Source of the DNA: Enterococcus sp. RIT-PI-f
GTDB taxonomy: Bacteria > Bacillota > Bacilli > Lactobacillales > Enterococcaceae
DNA: 64,000 nucleotides
NCBI RefSeq assembly: GCF_001297065.1
Contig: NZ_LHOX01000005.1
Location: 62,001-126,000 of the forward strand
Reading direction: 5' to 3'
A program made the position numbers and the translations under genes. The notes below the pieces were generated by a model that was not told where the DNA came from, did not search any database, and saw nothing but the letters and a program-made list of their open reading frames with translations. Shown piece after piece: positions 1 to 6,658 of this stretch; position 1 is the stretch's first letter, and each line of letters opens with the position of its first letter.

Positions 1-1087
<1,087 letters not shown>

Positions 1088-1145
1088 TTACACAATATTC
1101 AATTTGCGCTCACTGGATGAACGCACTTCTCCTTTCTACTTTATT

Positions 1146-1988
1146 TCAGCGATTCTTTTGCACCAAACGGGCAATATGAATCGTTAAATACATTTGTTCA
1201 TCGCTAGACATTTGATATACATACTTTTTTAGCAAAAAGGTATTGATTTTTTGTACGCACTGAAACGCATTATGGTATTTTTGTCTGACCATCGCCAATA
1301 ATTCTTCATCTGTTTCATCTCGATGTTGTGTCTGATTTAACATTCTGGATACAAAAAAACGTAAATGTGTCGTAAAACGATAAAAGTAAACGGAATCTTC
1401 ATCAAATGTCGTTTTGAAAAAATATTTGACGATGTTGATGATTTCTTGCATCGTTTGCGTTAGTGCGGCAACATTTCCTTGATCCTCATTCTCCGTCTGG
1501 GCGTTGACCAGATGCAATGCAACAAAGCCAGCTTCATCATCAGGCAAGTCTACACCATACATGTCGCCAATTTTTTCGATCGTTTTTTGTCCTACACGAT
1601 ATTCGTCAGGAAAGAACCGCTTGATATCCCATAACAGAACATTTTTGACCGTGACCCCTTTCTTCGCTCTTTCGATCGCACTGTGCATATGATCCGTCAA
1701 GGAAATGTAGATGGTGTCATTGATGGGTGAGGTCAGTTCTCCTCGTGCATACTCGATGATTTGATTTGACAACTCCAGGTATTCAACAGGTAGGTCGGCT
1801 ACCAACTCTTGGAATTGATTCAAAACGATGGGGTTATCTAAGCGGTATACTTTGTCCACTGTCTCTTCGGGAATCCGGTCACCCACTTTCTTCTTGAAAG
1901 CAATGCCACGCCCCATCACAATTATTTCATTTTCGTCAGCATCACTAGTGATCACAACATTATTGTTTAACACTTTATTGATGATCAT
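1146..1988 (-). CDS. licT: BglG/LicT-family transcriptional antiterminator
   Basis: RNA-binding antiterminator of 280 residues that lets transcription of beta-glucoside PTS genes proceed when the sugar is present. The N-terminal ~55 residues form the CAT RNA-binding domain (MIINKVLNNNVV start, GRGIAF motif). Two PRD domains follow, roughly 65-170 and 175-280, which PTS proteins phosphorylate on His to tune activity. The start chosen is ATG at 1988 with GGAGGAACGCC upstream; a longer frame to 2105 would run through the regulatory leader and is rejected. A RAT/terminator, a promoter and a cre-like site lie upstream, and bglP follows after 121 bases, so autoregulation is very likely. Confidence 0.93.
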   Translation of the reverse strand: MIINKVLNNNVVITSDADENEIIVMGRGIAFKKKVGDRIPEETVDKVYRLDNPIVLNQFQELVADLPVEYLELSNQIIEYARGELTSPINDTIYISLTDHMHSAIERAKKGVTVKNVLLWDIKRFFPDEYRVGQKTIEKIGDMYGVDLPDDEAGFVALHLVNAQTENEDQGNVAALTQTMQEIINIVKYFFKTTFDEDSVYFYRFTTHLRFFVSRMLNQTQHRDETDEELLAMVRQKYHNAFQCVQKINTFLLKKYVYQMSSDEQMYLTIHIARLVQKNR

Positions 1989-2034
1989 GGCGTTCCTCCA
2001 CTCTATCACTTCGCTCAAACTTGAATATACACAT

Positions 2035-2081
2035 AAAAAAAACCCATGAAAGCAACACAAACAATGCCGCTTCATCAGGTT
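2035..2081 (-). terminator. Leader terminator of licT, controlled by the upstream RAT
   Basis: Reading the minus strand, AACC.TGATGAAGC pairs with GCTTTCATGGGTT and is followed by eight T residues (2042-2035). Its 5' arm overlaps the AACC end of the RAT at 2078-2110, so the two structures exclude each other. This is the classic LicT/SacY attenuator design. Confidence 0.8.
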
Positions 2082-2110
2082 TAGCTTGCTTCTTTCAGCA
2101 ATCACTATCC
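2078..2110 (-). promoter_or_regulatory. Ribonucleic antiterminator (RAT) site in the licT leader
   Basis: The 33-base minus-strand element begins GGATAGTGA and ends GCTAAACC, with an internal TTGCT/AGCAA stem. It overlaps the leader terminator that follows and fits a LicT-type antiterminator target. Confidence 0.8.
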
Positions 2111-2132
2111 ATTAGAACCATCTCTCAACTTC

Positions 2133-2161
2133 ATGATAGCAAATAAAGAAAACGCTGTCAA
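2133..2161 (-). promoter_or_regulatory. licT-bglP promoter with an overlapping cre-like site
   Basis: The minus strand has TTGACA (2161-2156), a 17-base spacer and TATCAT (2138-2133), a strong sigma-A promoter. The 15 bases from 2161 to 2147 match the CcpA consensus WTGNAANCGNWNNCW with one mismatch (C at position 5), so CcpA would cover the -35 element. The RAT begins about 23 bases downstream of the -10 box. Confidence 0.8.
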
Positions 2162-2278
2162 TCGTGATTCTGATGTTTTATTCTTTGATATTTTTCAAAA
2201 AAAAAGAGCGTGATATCAGGTAGTTACGTACCTTTTGCTATTGTTTTGTTTAACATTATTTAGATTATTTCAAAGGTT

Positions 2279-2600
2279 TCAATTGGAACTATTTACTCTA
2301 ATTTCTTTTTTGTCAGTTCCACTAATATCATAGTTTACACTAATTTTTGTAGTTACGCCGCCATTTTTATTTTCACCAGAACTATCAGTTGTAGTAATGG
2401 TTCCATCTGGTATTTCAATAAATACTTAATAGGTTTAGTTAGATTGGTTTCATCACTAAAACTACTCAGCTGGAATTATTTCAATAAATATTTTGTTGGA
2501 GATACATCCCTGACATTTAACTGTATTTTCTCTCCAGTTTGATCATTAATCAACTAAGCAACTGCTTCAGGAGGTCTATTTCACTGAAACCTTGGTAAAC
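2279..2600 (-). pseudogene. Decayed remnant of an unidentified protein gene
   Basis: The minus strand retains protein-like stretches broken by stops and a frame change. 2425-2279 reads IEIPDGTITTTDSSGENKNG and goes on through ISVNYDISGT to a TGA. Upstream, in another frame, it reads LINDQTGEKIQLNVRDVSP, then a stop, then FQLSSFSDETNLTKPIKY. The Thr/Ser/Asn-rich beta-like composition would suit a surface or secreted protein, but I cannot name the family. Intergenic sequence that looks coding by chance is the alternative. Confidence 0.4.
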
Positions 2601-2605
2601 TTACG

Positions 2606-2718
2606 ATGTAAAGAGGAGTTTCGCTAACAGCTTCCTATAGCACCGTTTAATACGGAGGACAGTTTTTTTAATTAATAGTTAAAAAATAATCGTCCATCGA
2701 TTAAAGTTGACGGTTATT
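2606..2718 (+). ncRNA. Antisense RNA of toxin cassette 1 (probably weakened)
   Basis: The conserved core ATGTAAAGAGGAG starts at 2606, followed by a small hairpin (CACCGTTTAATACGG, then a T-run near 2663) and an AATAATCG/CGGTTATT hairpin (2685-2718). It is homologous to the plus-strand RNAs of cassettes 2 and 3. Its promoter has decayed: the -10 reads TAAACT where the others have TATACT, and no TTGATA-like -35 remains. Expression is therefore doubtful. Confidence 0.45.
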
Positions 2719-2869
2719 TCTTTGAATTCTTTTTTCGTTTCTTTTTGCTTTTATGCATAGAAGAACGAGTGTTTATAATCGTATATGCTAGTTTCACGCA
2801 TGTTTCGATTAAACCAATGAAGGCTAATAAAACAGGCGCTATTGCTAACAAAATGCCAATTATATCCAC
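2714..2869 (-). CDS. Cassette 1 toxin-like small membrane protein (diverged or broken)
   Basis: A 51-residue frame from GTG at 2869: a hydrophobic segment (GILLAIAPVLLAFIGLI) and then a strongly basic Lys/Arg tail. It lies at the position of the Hol-Tox toxins of cassettes 2 and 3 and shares their leader and antisense arrangement, but the membrane segment itself differs. The homologous upstream leader (ATG at 2917, beginning MNVLSISEERSSLL) ends in TAA at 2873, in frame and one codon before the GTG. The nearest ribosome-binding site, GGAG, is 16 bases from the GTG, too far to be efficient. Either translation is coupled to the leader or the gene is dead. Confidence 0.4.
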   Translation of the reverse strand: MDIIGILLAIAPVLLAFIGLIETCVKLAYTIINTRSSMHKSKKKRKKNSKK

Positions 2870-2973
2870 ATTTTATAAAAGGCTACTCCTTTCTTCAGAT
2901 ATAGATAGTACATTCATAATGCACCACCTCACTTTCAAAAACAAACCACCGTCACAAACTTTACTGTACACAT

Positions 2974-2979
2974 ATTATG
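2974..2979 (-). promoter_or_regulatory. -10 box of toxin cassette 1
   Basis: Minus-strand CATAAT sits at the spot that is TATGAT or TATAAT in cassettes 2 and 3, four bases before the shared GTACAGTAAAG. The TG extension of the other copies is out of register here, so it is probably weaker. Confidence 0.4.
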
Positions 2980-2989
2980 CATAGCCCAT

Positions 2990-3025
2990 GCTAAAAACCT
3001 AGAATTATAAAGGTTTTTATCACTT
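2990..3025 (+). terminator. Right-hand plus-strand hairpin of cassette 1
   Basis: GCTAAAAACCT and AGGTTTTTAT form an imperfect inverted repeat followed by CACTTTT. It is the eroded counterpart of the strong terminator at 4684-4724 in cassette 3. Confidence 0.4.
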
Positions 3026-3197
3026 TTCTTATATCCAAATTCAAGCTAAATATTTGTTACTTCAGTCGCTCCAGACACCACCAATCTTCAGAAACCATTT
3101 TGCTGTCACATCCCGAAATGATCGATAGACTGTTCGCTTTCTGATATATCTTGATCTATGAGAGTATACATAGAATGGATTTCATTGTAATCTCTTT

Positions 3198-3242
3198 CAC
3201 AAATTTAATTCTAGAGTTATAATATAAAAAAGGAGATTAAAC
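3198..3242 (+). promoter_or_regulatory. Promoter and ribosome-binding site for the 109-residue protein
   Basis: A TATAAT box lies at about 3217-3222 in the context GAGTTATAATATAAA. AAAAAAGGAG ends about 8 bases before the ATG at 3244. With a 17-base spacer the -35 would be TTTCAC, which is poor. Confidence 0.5.
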
Positions 3243-3243
3243 T

Positions 3244-3573
3244 ATGACGAAAATATGTTTTATGCTAACTTCAAATTCTGGTATAGGAACAACTACAATA
3301 TTCGCTACTCATGCTAGACGTAATATAGATGATTTATTAGCTTATTTTTCTGAATATTATAATGTAACAGCTAATTACCCAGAAGATACAGATACTGTCG
3401 ATATACTTGTTATCCCAGATTCCTTTGGCGCATTCATTAATGAACGCAATCTACCTGTTATTAAGGTACCTACAATTTTATTTTTAGAGAGAGACTTTGC
3501 GAAAATCAAGGTTTATATTGATAACTATTTTTTGGAAATTTCAAAAAATAAAATTCAGATAGACAAAATATAA
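3244..3573 (+). CDS. Small protein of unknown function, possibly PTS IIB-like
   Basis: A 109-residue soluble protein, AT-rich compared with flanking housekeeping genes, with its own promoter-like box and a GGAGATTAAACT leader. The N-terminus reads TKICFMLTSNSGIGTTTIF, and the middle VDILVIPDSFGAFINERNLP followed by IKVPTILFLERDFAKI. A beta strand then a Gly/Thr loop, a helix, and a later DILV strand loosely recall the IIB-type domains of PTS enzymes and of BglG/Mga-like regulators, but the usual active Cys is not at the loop. I do not recognise a family. It sits inside what would otherwise be a continuous tandem of toxin cassettes, so it was probably acquired or inserted. Confidence 0.6.
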   Translation: MTKICFMLTSNSGIGTTTIFATHARRNIDDLLAYFSEYYNVTANYPEDTDTVDILVIPDSFGAFINERNLPVIKVPTILFLERDFAKIKVYIDNYFLEISKNKIQIDKI

Positions 3574-3800
3574 TGCATTATTTAACAGTAACTCTATTCA
3601 ATGTCTCAGAATTTTCCATTGTTCACTCAGTTTCTTCATGCGCATGAAAGGTATTTCAAGCACCTGATGGATTAAGAATACCGAGATAATGGTTGGTTAA
3701 ATTTCGGAACAATGGTGGTACTTAGAGCTTTTTTAAGAATGAAAAGCTATCCTTTTTTCCCTCCACGTTCCAGCCGCCTCCACCACTTAGGAGGGCAATA
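3574..3800. other. Intergenic stretch with one weak hairpin
   Basis: No gene recognised. AGCTTTT (about 3728) and AAAAGCT (about 3747) form a weak inverted repeat followed by ATCCTTTTTT, a possible terminator for the 109-residue protein. The rest has no homology I can see to the cassettes on either side. Confidence 0.35.
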
Positions 3801-3826
3801 AAAATAGACGTGCAAGGCACGTCTAT
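3800..3826 (-). terminator. Left-hand minus-strand terminator of cassette 2
   Basis: A perfect 10-base inverted repeat (ATAGACGTGC / GCACGTCTAT, loop AAG, 3804-3826). On the minus strand it is followed by TTTTTATT. It would end toxin transcripts that read past the first terminator, giving an mRNA whose 3' part is complementary to the whole antisense RNA. Confidence 0.65.
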
Positions 3827-3837
3827 AGAGCGAAAGC

Positions 3838-3866
3838 TTGATATTCCACTGGAATCTTGCTATACT
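3838..3866 (+). promoter_or_regulatory. Promoter of the cassette 2 antisense RNA
   Basis: TTGATA (3838-3843), a 17-base spacer, TATACT (3861-3866). A start is expected near 3873. The same promoter is kept in cassette 3. Confidence 0.75.
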
Positions 3867-3872
3867 AACTAT

Positions 3873-3987
3873 GTAAAGAGGAGTTGCGCTAACAACTCCC
3901 CTACAGCACCGTTTAAGACGGTGACGGGTTTTTATTACTATTTAAAAAATAATCGTTGCCCGCTAAAGCTGACGGTTATTTTTTTTT
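3873..3987 (+). ncRNA. Antisense RNA of toxin cassette 2
   Basis: A plus-strand transcript from the promoter at 3838-3866. The first possible end is the hairpin CACCGTTTAAGACGGTG (3907-3923, then GGGTTTTTA). The second is the AATAATCG/CGGTTATT hairpin with nine T residues (3948-3987), which also works on the other strand and overlaps the 3' end of the toxin gene. No credible protein is encoded. This convergent layout is typical of type I toxin-antitoxin loci, where the RNA blocks toxin mRNA. The CACCGT loop could also pair with ACGGTG in the toxin mRNA leader (4145-4152 region). Role inferred from architecture. Confidence 0.65.
3948..3987. terminator. Bidirectional terminator between toxin 2 and its antisense RNA
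   Basis: AATAATCG (3948-3955) pairs with CGGTTATT (3973-3980), and nine T residues follow on the plus strand. An A/T-rich stretch gives a T-run on the minus strand too. Confidence 0.65.
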
Positions 3988-4119
3988 GTCATTTTTCACT
4001 GCTGTTAGGATGCCAAAGATAATCGTCACGATTAATGAACCGAAACTTATCATTAGCCCTAATGCTTCAGCTACAGACAAAAGGCTTCTCCTTTCTAAAG
4101 AGTCAGCACTTACTTTCAT
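3976..4119 (-). CDS. Hol-Tox family small membrane toxin, cassette 2
   Basis: A 47-residue peptide: leader MKVSADSLERRSLL, then SVAEALGLMISFG, one membrane segment (SLIVTIIFGILTAV) and a KNDKKK tail. This matches the enterococcal/bacillal 'putative holin-like toxin' group, related in style to TxpA/BsrG type I toxins. ATG at 4119 follows AAAGGTGGTGG. A second, well-placed start exists at TTG 4080 (seven bases after AAAGGAG), giving a 34-residue peptide beginning at SVAEALG; which one is used cannot be told from sequence. An extended -10 lies at 4174-4179. Nearly identical to the copy at 4470-4613, differing at 4 residues. Confidence 0.8.
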   Translation of the reverse strand: MKVSADSLERRSLLSVAEALGLMISFGSLIVTIIFGILTAVKNDKKK

Positions 4120-4173
4120 AAGCACCACCACCTTTCAAAAGATAGCCACCGTCACAAACTTTACTGTACTAAA

Positions 4174-4182
4174 ATCATACCA
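4174..4182 (-). promoter_or_regulatory. Extended -10 promoter of toxin 2
   Basis: Minus strand TGG-TATGAT (TATGAT at 4179-4174). There is no good -35. The mRNA leader of about 45 bases includes GTGACGGTGGC, conserved in all three cassettes. Confidence 0.6.
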
Positions 4183-4189
4183 TAACACA

Positions 4190-4228
4190 CGCTAAATGCC
4201 TAGATTTATCAAGGTTTTTGGCGTTTTT
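4190..4228 (+). terminator. Right-hand plus-strand terminator of cassette 2
   Basis: CGCTAAATGCCT and AGGTTTTTGGCG form an imperfect inverted repeat followed by TTTTT. It lies upstream of the toxin promoter, so it would end long antisense transcripts crossing the toxin gene. Confidence 0.55.
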
Positions 4229-4297
4229 CCGTGTCTAAATCTAAGCGAAGATCCTGTTCTTTCAGTCGCGCCAACTACCACCAATTAAATCGGCAAA

Positions 4298-4323
4298 TAA
4301 AATAGACGTGCAAGGCACGTCTG
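4298..4323 (-). terminator. Left-hand minus-strand terminator of cassette 3
   Basis: TAGACGTGC AAG GCACGTCTG, followed on the minus strand by ATTTTATTT. Same element as 3804-3826. Confidence 0.6.
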
Positions 4324-4335
4324 TAGAGCGAAAGG

Positions 4336-4364
4336 TTGATATTCCACTGGAATCTTGCTATACT
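4336..4364 (+). promoter_or_regulatory. Promoter of the cassette 3 antisense RNA
   Basis: TTGATA (4336-4341), a 17-base spacer, TATACT (4359-4364), identical to cassette 2. Confidence 0.75.
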
Positions 4365-4370
4365 AACTAT

Positions 4371-4481
4371 GTAAAGAGGAGTTGCGCTAACAACTCCCCT
4401 ACAGCACCGTTTAAGACGGTAGCAGTTTTAATAGTTAAAAAATAACCGCAAACCTGCTAAAGTAGACGGTTATTTTTTTTT
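4371..4481 (+). ncRNA. Antisense RNA of toxin cassette 3
   Basis: Same core as cassette 2 (ATGTAAAGAGGAG ... CAACTCCCC). Early hairpin ACCGTTTAAGACGGT (4406-4420) with TTTTAA. The end is the perfect AATAACCG/CGGTTATT hairpin (4441-4448 with 4467-4474) and nine T residues. It differs from cassette 2 mainly between 4421 and 4465, which could give the two antisense RNAs different partners. Confidence 0.65.
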
Positions 4482-4613
4482 GTCATTTTTCACTGCTGTT
4501 AGGATGCCAAAGATGATCGTCGCGATTAAAGAACCGAAACTTATCATTAGCCCTAATGCTTCAGCTACAGACAAAAGGCTTCTCCTTTCTAAAGAGTGGA
4601 CACTTACTTTCAT
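4470..4613 (-). CDS. Hol-Tox family small membrane toxin, cassette 3
   Basis: A 47-residue peptide, leader MKVSVHSLERRSLL and body SVAEALGLMISFG-SLIATIIFGILTAV-KNDKKK. Four changes separate it from the cassette 2 toxin, one of them (V to A) inside the membrane segment and at least two in the leader. The ATG at 4613 and alternative TTG at 4574 mirror cassette 2. Its promoter is the best of the three (TGG-TATAAT, 4673-4668). The antisense RNA converges from 4371. Assignment to the holin-like toxin family is by pattern; toxicity is not shown by the sequence. Confidence 0.8.
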   Translation of the reverse strand: MKVSVHSLERRSLLSVAEALGLMISFGSLIATIIFGILTAVKNDKKK

Positions 4614-4667
4614 AAGCATCACCACCTTTCAAAAGATAGCCACCGTCACAAACTTTACTGTACTAAA

Positions 4668-4676
4668 ATTATACCA
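4668..4676 (-). promoter_or_regulatory. Extended -10 promoter of toxin 3
   Basis: Minus strand TGG-TATAAT, a perfect extended -10 (TATAAT at 4673-4668). Confidence 0.65.
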
Positions 4677-4683
4677 TAACACA

Positions 4684-4724
4684 CGCTAAAAACCTAAATT
4701 TATCAAGGTTTTTAGCGTTTTTTT
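4684..4724 (+). terminator. Right-hand plus-strand terminator of cassette 3
   Basis: Perfect 12-base inverted repeat CGCTAAAAACCT (4684-4695) / AGGTTTTTAGCG (4706-4717) followed by seven T residues. Strong intrinsic terminator. Confidence 0.8.
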
Positions 4725-4882
4725 ATCAGTATTAATTAAGAACAAATCTTGTTCCTTCAGTTGCTCCAGTCACCGCCAATGCTCTTTTAAAAGCCGTGTT
4801 GTTGACTCACTCCGAAACGATTGATAGAAAAAATCAGCAGAGTTGCGCAGAGATATATTGTTATTTAAATGACGAGCCGTCC
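4725..4882. other. End of the repeat region, no gene seen
   Basis: The block TTCAGTTGCTCCAGTCACC (from about 4758) recurs after cassettes 1 and 2, marking the right edge of the repeat unit. The remaining bases up to the ABC exporter stop show nothing I can interpret. Confidence 0.4.
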
Positions 4883-6658
4883 TTACACTTCACTCGCTTG
4901 CAACCGATACATATCTGCATACAAACCTTCTTGCTGCAGCAATGCATCATGATTGCCCCGCTCCACGATCGTGCCTTTATCTAGCACCAGAATCAGTTCA
5001 GCATCCTTGATCGTTGATAAACGATGGGCAATGGCGATCGTGGTTCGTCCTTGGCGCATATTAGCCAAGCCTTCTTGGATCAAGCCTTCTGTTTCTGTGT
5101 CGATATTGGCAGTAGCTTCATCTAGGACCAACACTTTTGGTTCAGTCACCATGGTGCGGGCAAAGGAGATCAACTGTCGTTGTCCGCTTGAATAGCTGGC
5201 ACCACGTTCAATGACTTTGGCATGATATTTGCCAGGCAGTTTTTGAATGAAAGGATCTGCTTGAACAAATTTGGCTGCTGCTTCGATTTGTTCATCTGAG
5301 ATAGCCGTATTCAACAGCCGTATATTATCTGCAATATCCCCGTAAAACATAAAGGCATCTTGCAGCACCAATCCGACTTTCTGACGCAATTCTTCCATGC
5401 TAAAGGCACGGATATCGTGATCATCGATCAAGATTTGGCCTTCACCAAACTCATAAAAGCGCATCAAGACATTGATGATCGAGCTTTTCCCACTGCCAGT
5501 ATGGCCTACTAATGCAACGGTTTGTCCTGGATAGGCAATGAATGAGATATGGTTCAAGACATTGTGTTTGCCATCATAAGAAAAACTGACATCCCGAAAT
5601 TCGATTTTACCATTGCTGATCGTTTGATGGGCATTTGGTAGTTGTTCCGGCGCAAATTCTTCATTGTCCATGATTTTCAAAATCCGACTGCCTGCGACCA
5701 TGCCGTCAGTAAAGACACTCAAGAAATCCATCATTTGCGTCATCGGATTAAAGAACCCTTGGATATAAGTCGTAAATGCAAAGATCAAGCCGACTTCTAC
5801 AGGGGACTCAAGGGCATCAAAGCCAAAAACAGATAACGATAATGCGATCGCTAATGCATACAATAAACTGATGATTGGTGACAACAGCAAGGCATTGGTA
5901 CGGATCATTGCAAATCTGGTTTTTAAATAATCATCATTGGTGGCTTCAAATTCCTCAATCAAACGCGCTTCCTGACGAAATTGCTGAATGATCTGCATCC
6001 CTGAGATCGATTCATTCAATTTGGTGTTCAACTGGCTCAGTTTCTCCCGCATTTGGCGATAAATCCGCGAACTAAATTTTTGATAGTACCAAATCACGAT
6101 CATTAAAATCGGCAAGAAGAGCAAATTCAGCAAAGCGATTTTCCCATTGATTTTGAACATCGCGGCAAAGGATGAAAGGACAGCAAAAATGCCCGTCAAT
6201 ACCATTAAAAAAACATACCAAAATTCATACAGGGTTTCCGTGTCATTGCTGACCCGTGACACGATTGATCCGGCAGGTGTCTGATCAAAGTAGCGCATCC
6301 CTAATGTGTGTAATTTCTCAAATAATTTGGTGCGGACATATTGATAAGTCTTCAATGACCCCATTGAATAGAGGAACCATTGAAAGAACCAAATCAACGC
6401 TTTGATCACCACGCCAAAGAAATACAAGCCCGCAAAGAAATAAATGACTTGCTGTGTCGCAGTTTGATTGGTGAGGTAATCATCCATAAACGTTTGAATG
6501 ATCAAAGGCAGCAAAATATTGACAACAGACAGCAGCAAGGCAAAAAAGATGGCCGCATAAAACGTTTTGCGGAAGGGTTTCGCAAAAACGAACATCCGCT
6601 TGATGATCGTCTTTTGTTCTTTGAAAGGAATCGATTTACTCCATTCTGATTCTTGCAT
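4883..6658 (-). CDS. efrB: ABC multidrug exporter half-transporter, EfrB/YheH type
   Basis: A 591-residue half-transporter: six membrane helices in about residues 1-320, then a nucleotide-binding domain. Walker A is ALVGHTGSGKSS, the signature is the non-canonical YSSGQRQ, and Walker B is VLVLDEATANID with the normal catalytic Glu. It pairs with the upstream gene, whose catalytic Glu is replaced by Asp, as in heterodimeric exporters (BmrCD, EfrAB) with one canonical and one degenerate site. Its ATG overlaps the upstream TAA by one base (TAATG at 6660-6656), so the two are co-translated. The family exports dyes, fluoroquinolones and other drugs; the substrate here is inferred. Confidence 0.9.
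   Translation of the reverse strand: MQESEWSKSIPFKEQKTIIKRMFVFAKPFRKTFYAAIFFALLLSVVNILLPLIIQTFMDDYLTNQTATQQVIYFFAGLYFFGVVIKALIWFFQWFLYSMGSLKTYQYVRTKLFEKLHTLGMRYFDQTPAGSIVSRVSNDTETLYEFWYVFLMVLTGIFAVLSSFAAMFKINGKIALLNLLFLPILMIVIWYYQKFSSRIYRQMREKLSQLNTKLNESISGMQIIQQFRQEARLIEEFEATNDDYLKTRFAMIRTNALLLSPIISLLYALAIALSLSVFGFDALESPVEVGLIFAFTTYIQGFFNPMTQMMDFLSVFTDGMVAGSRILKIMDNEEFAPEQLPNAHQTISNGKIEFRDVSFSYDGKHNVLNHISFIAYPGQTVALVGHTGSGKSSIINVLMRFYEFGEGQILIDDHDIRAFSMEELRQKVGLVLQDAFMFYGDIADNIRLLNTAISDEQIEAAAKFVQADPFIQKLPGKYHAKVIERGASYSSGQRQLISFARTMVTEPKVLVLDEATANIDTETEGLIQEGLANMRQGRTTIAIAHRLSTIKDAELILVLDKGTIVERGNHDALLQQEGLYADMYRLQASEV

Noticed and set aside
1989-2105. 39-residue N-terminal extension of LicT
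   Set aside because: It would translate the antiterminator leader and terminator; a clear ribosome-binding site precedes ATG 1988.
2590-4760. CRISPR array or insertion sequence as the cause of the repeats
   Set aside because: Repeat units are ~400-500 bp with genes inside, not short direct repeats with spacers; no transposase or terminal inverted repeats were found.
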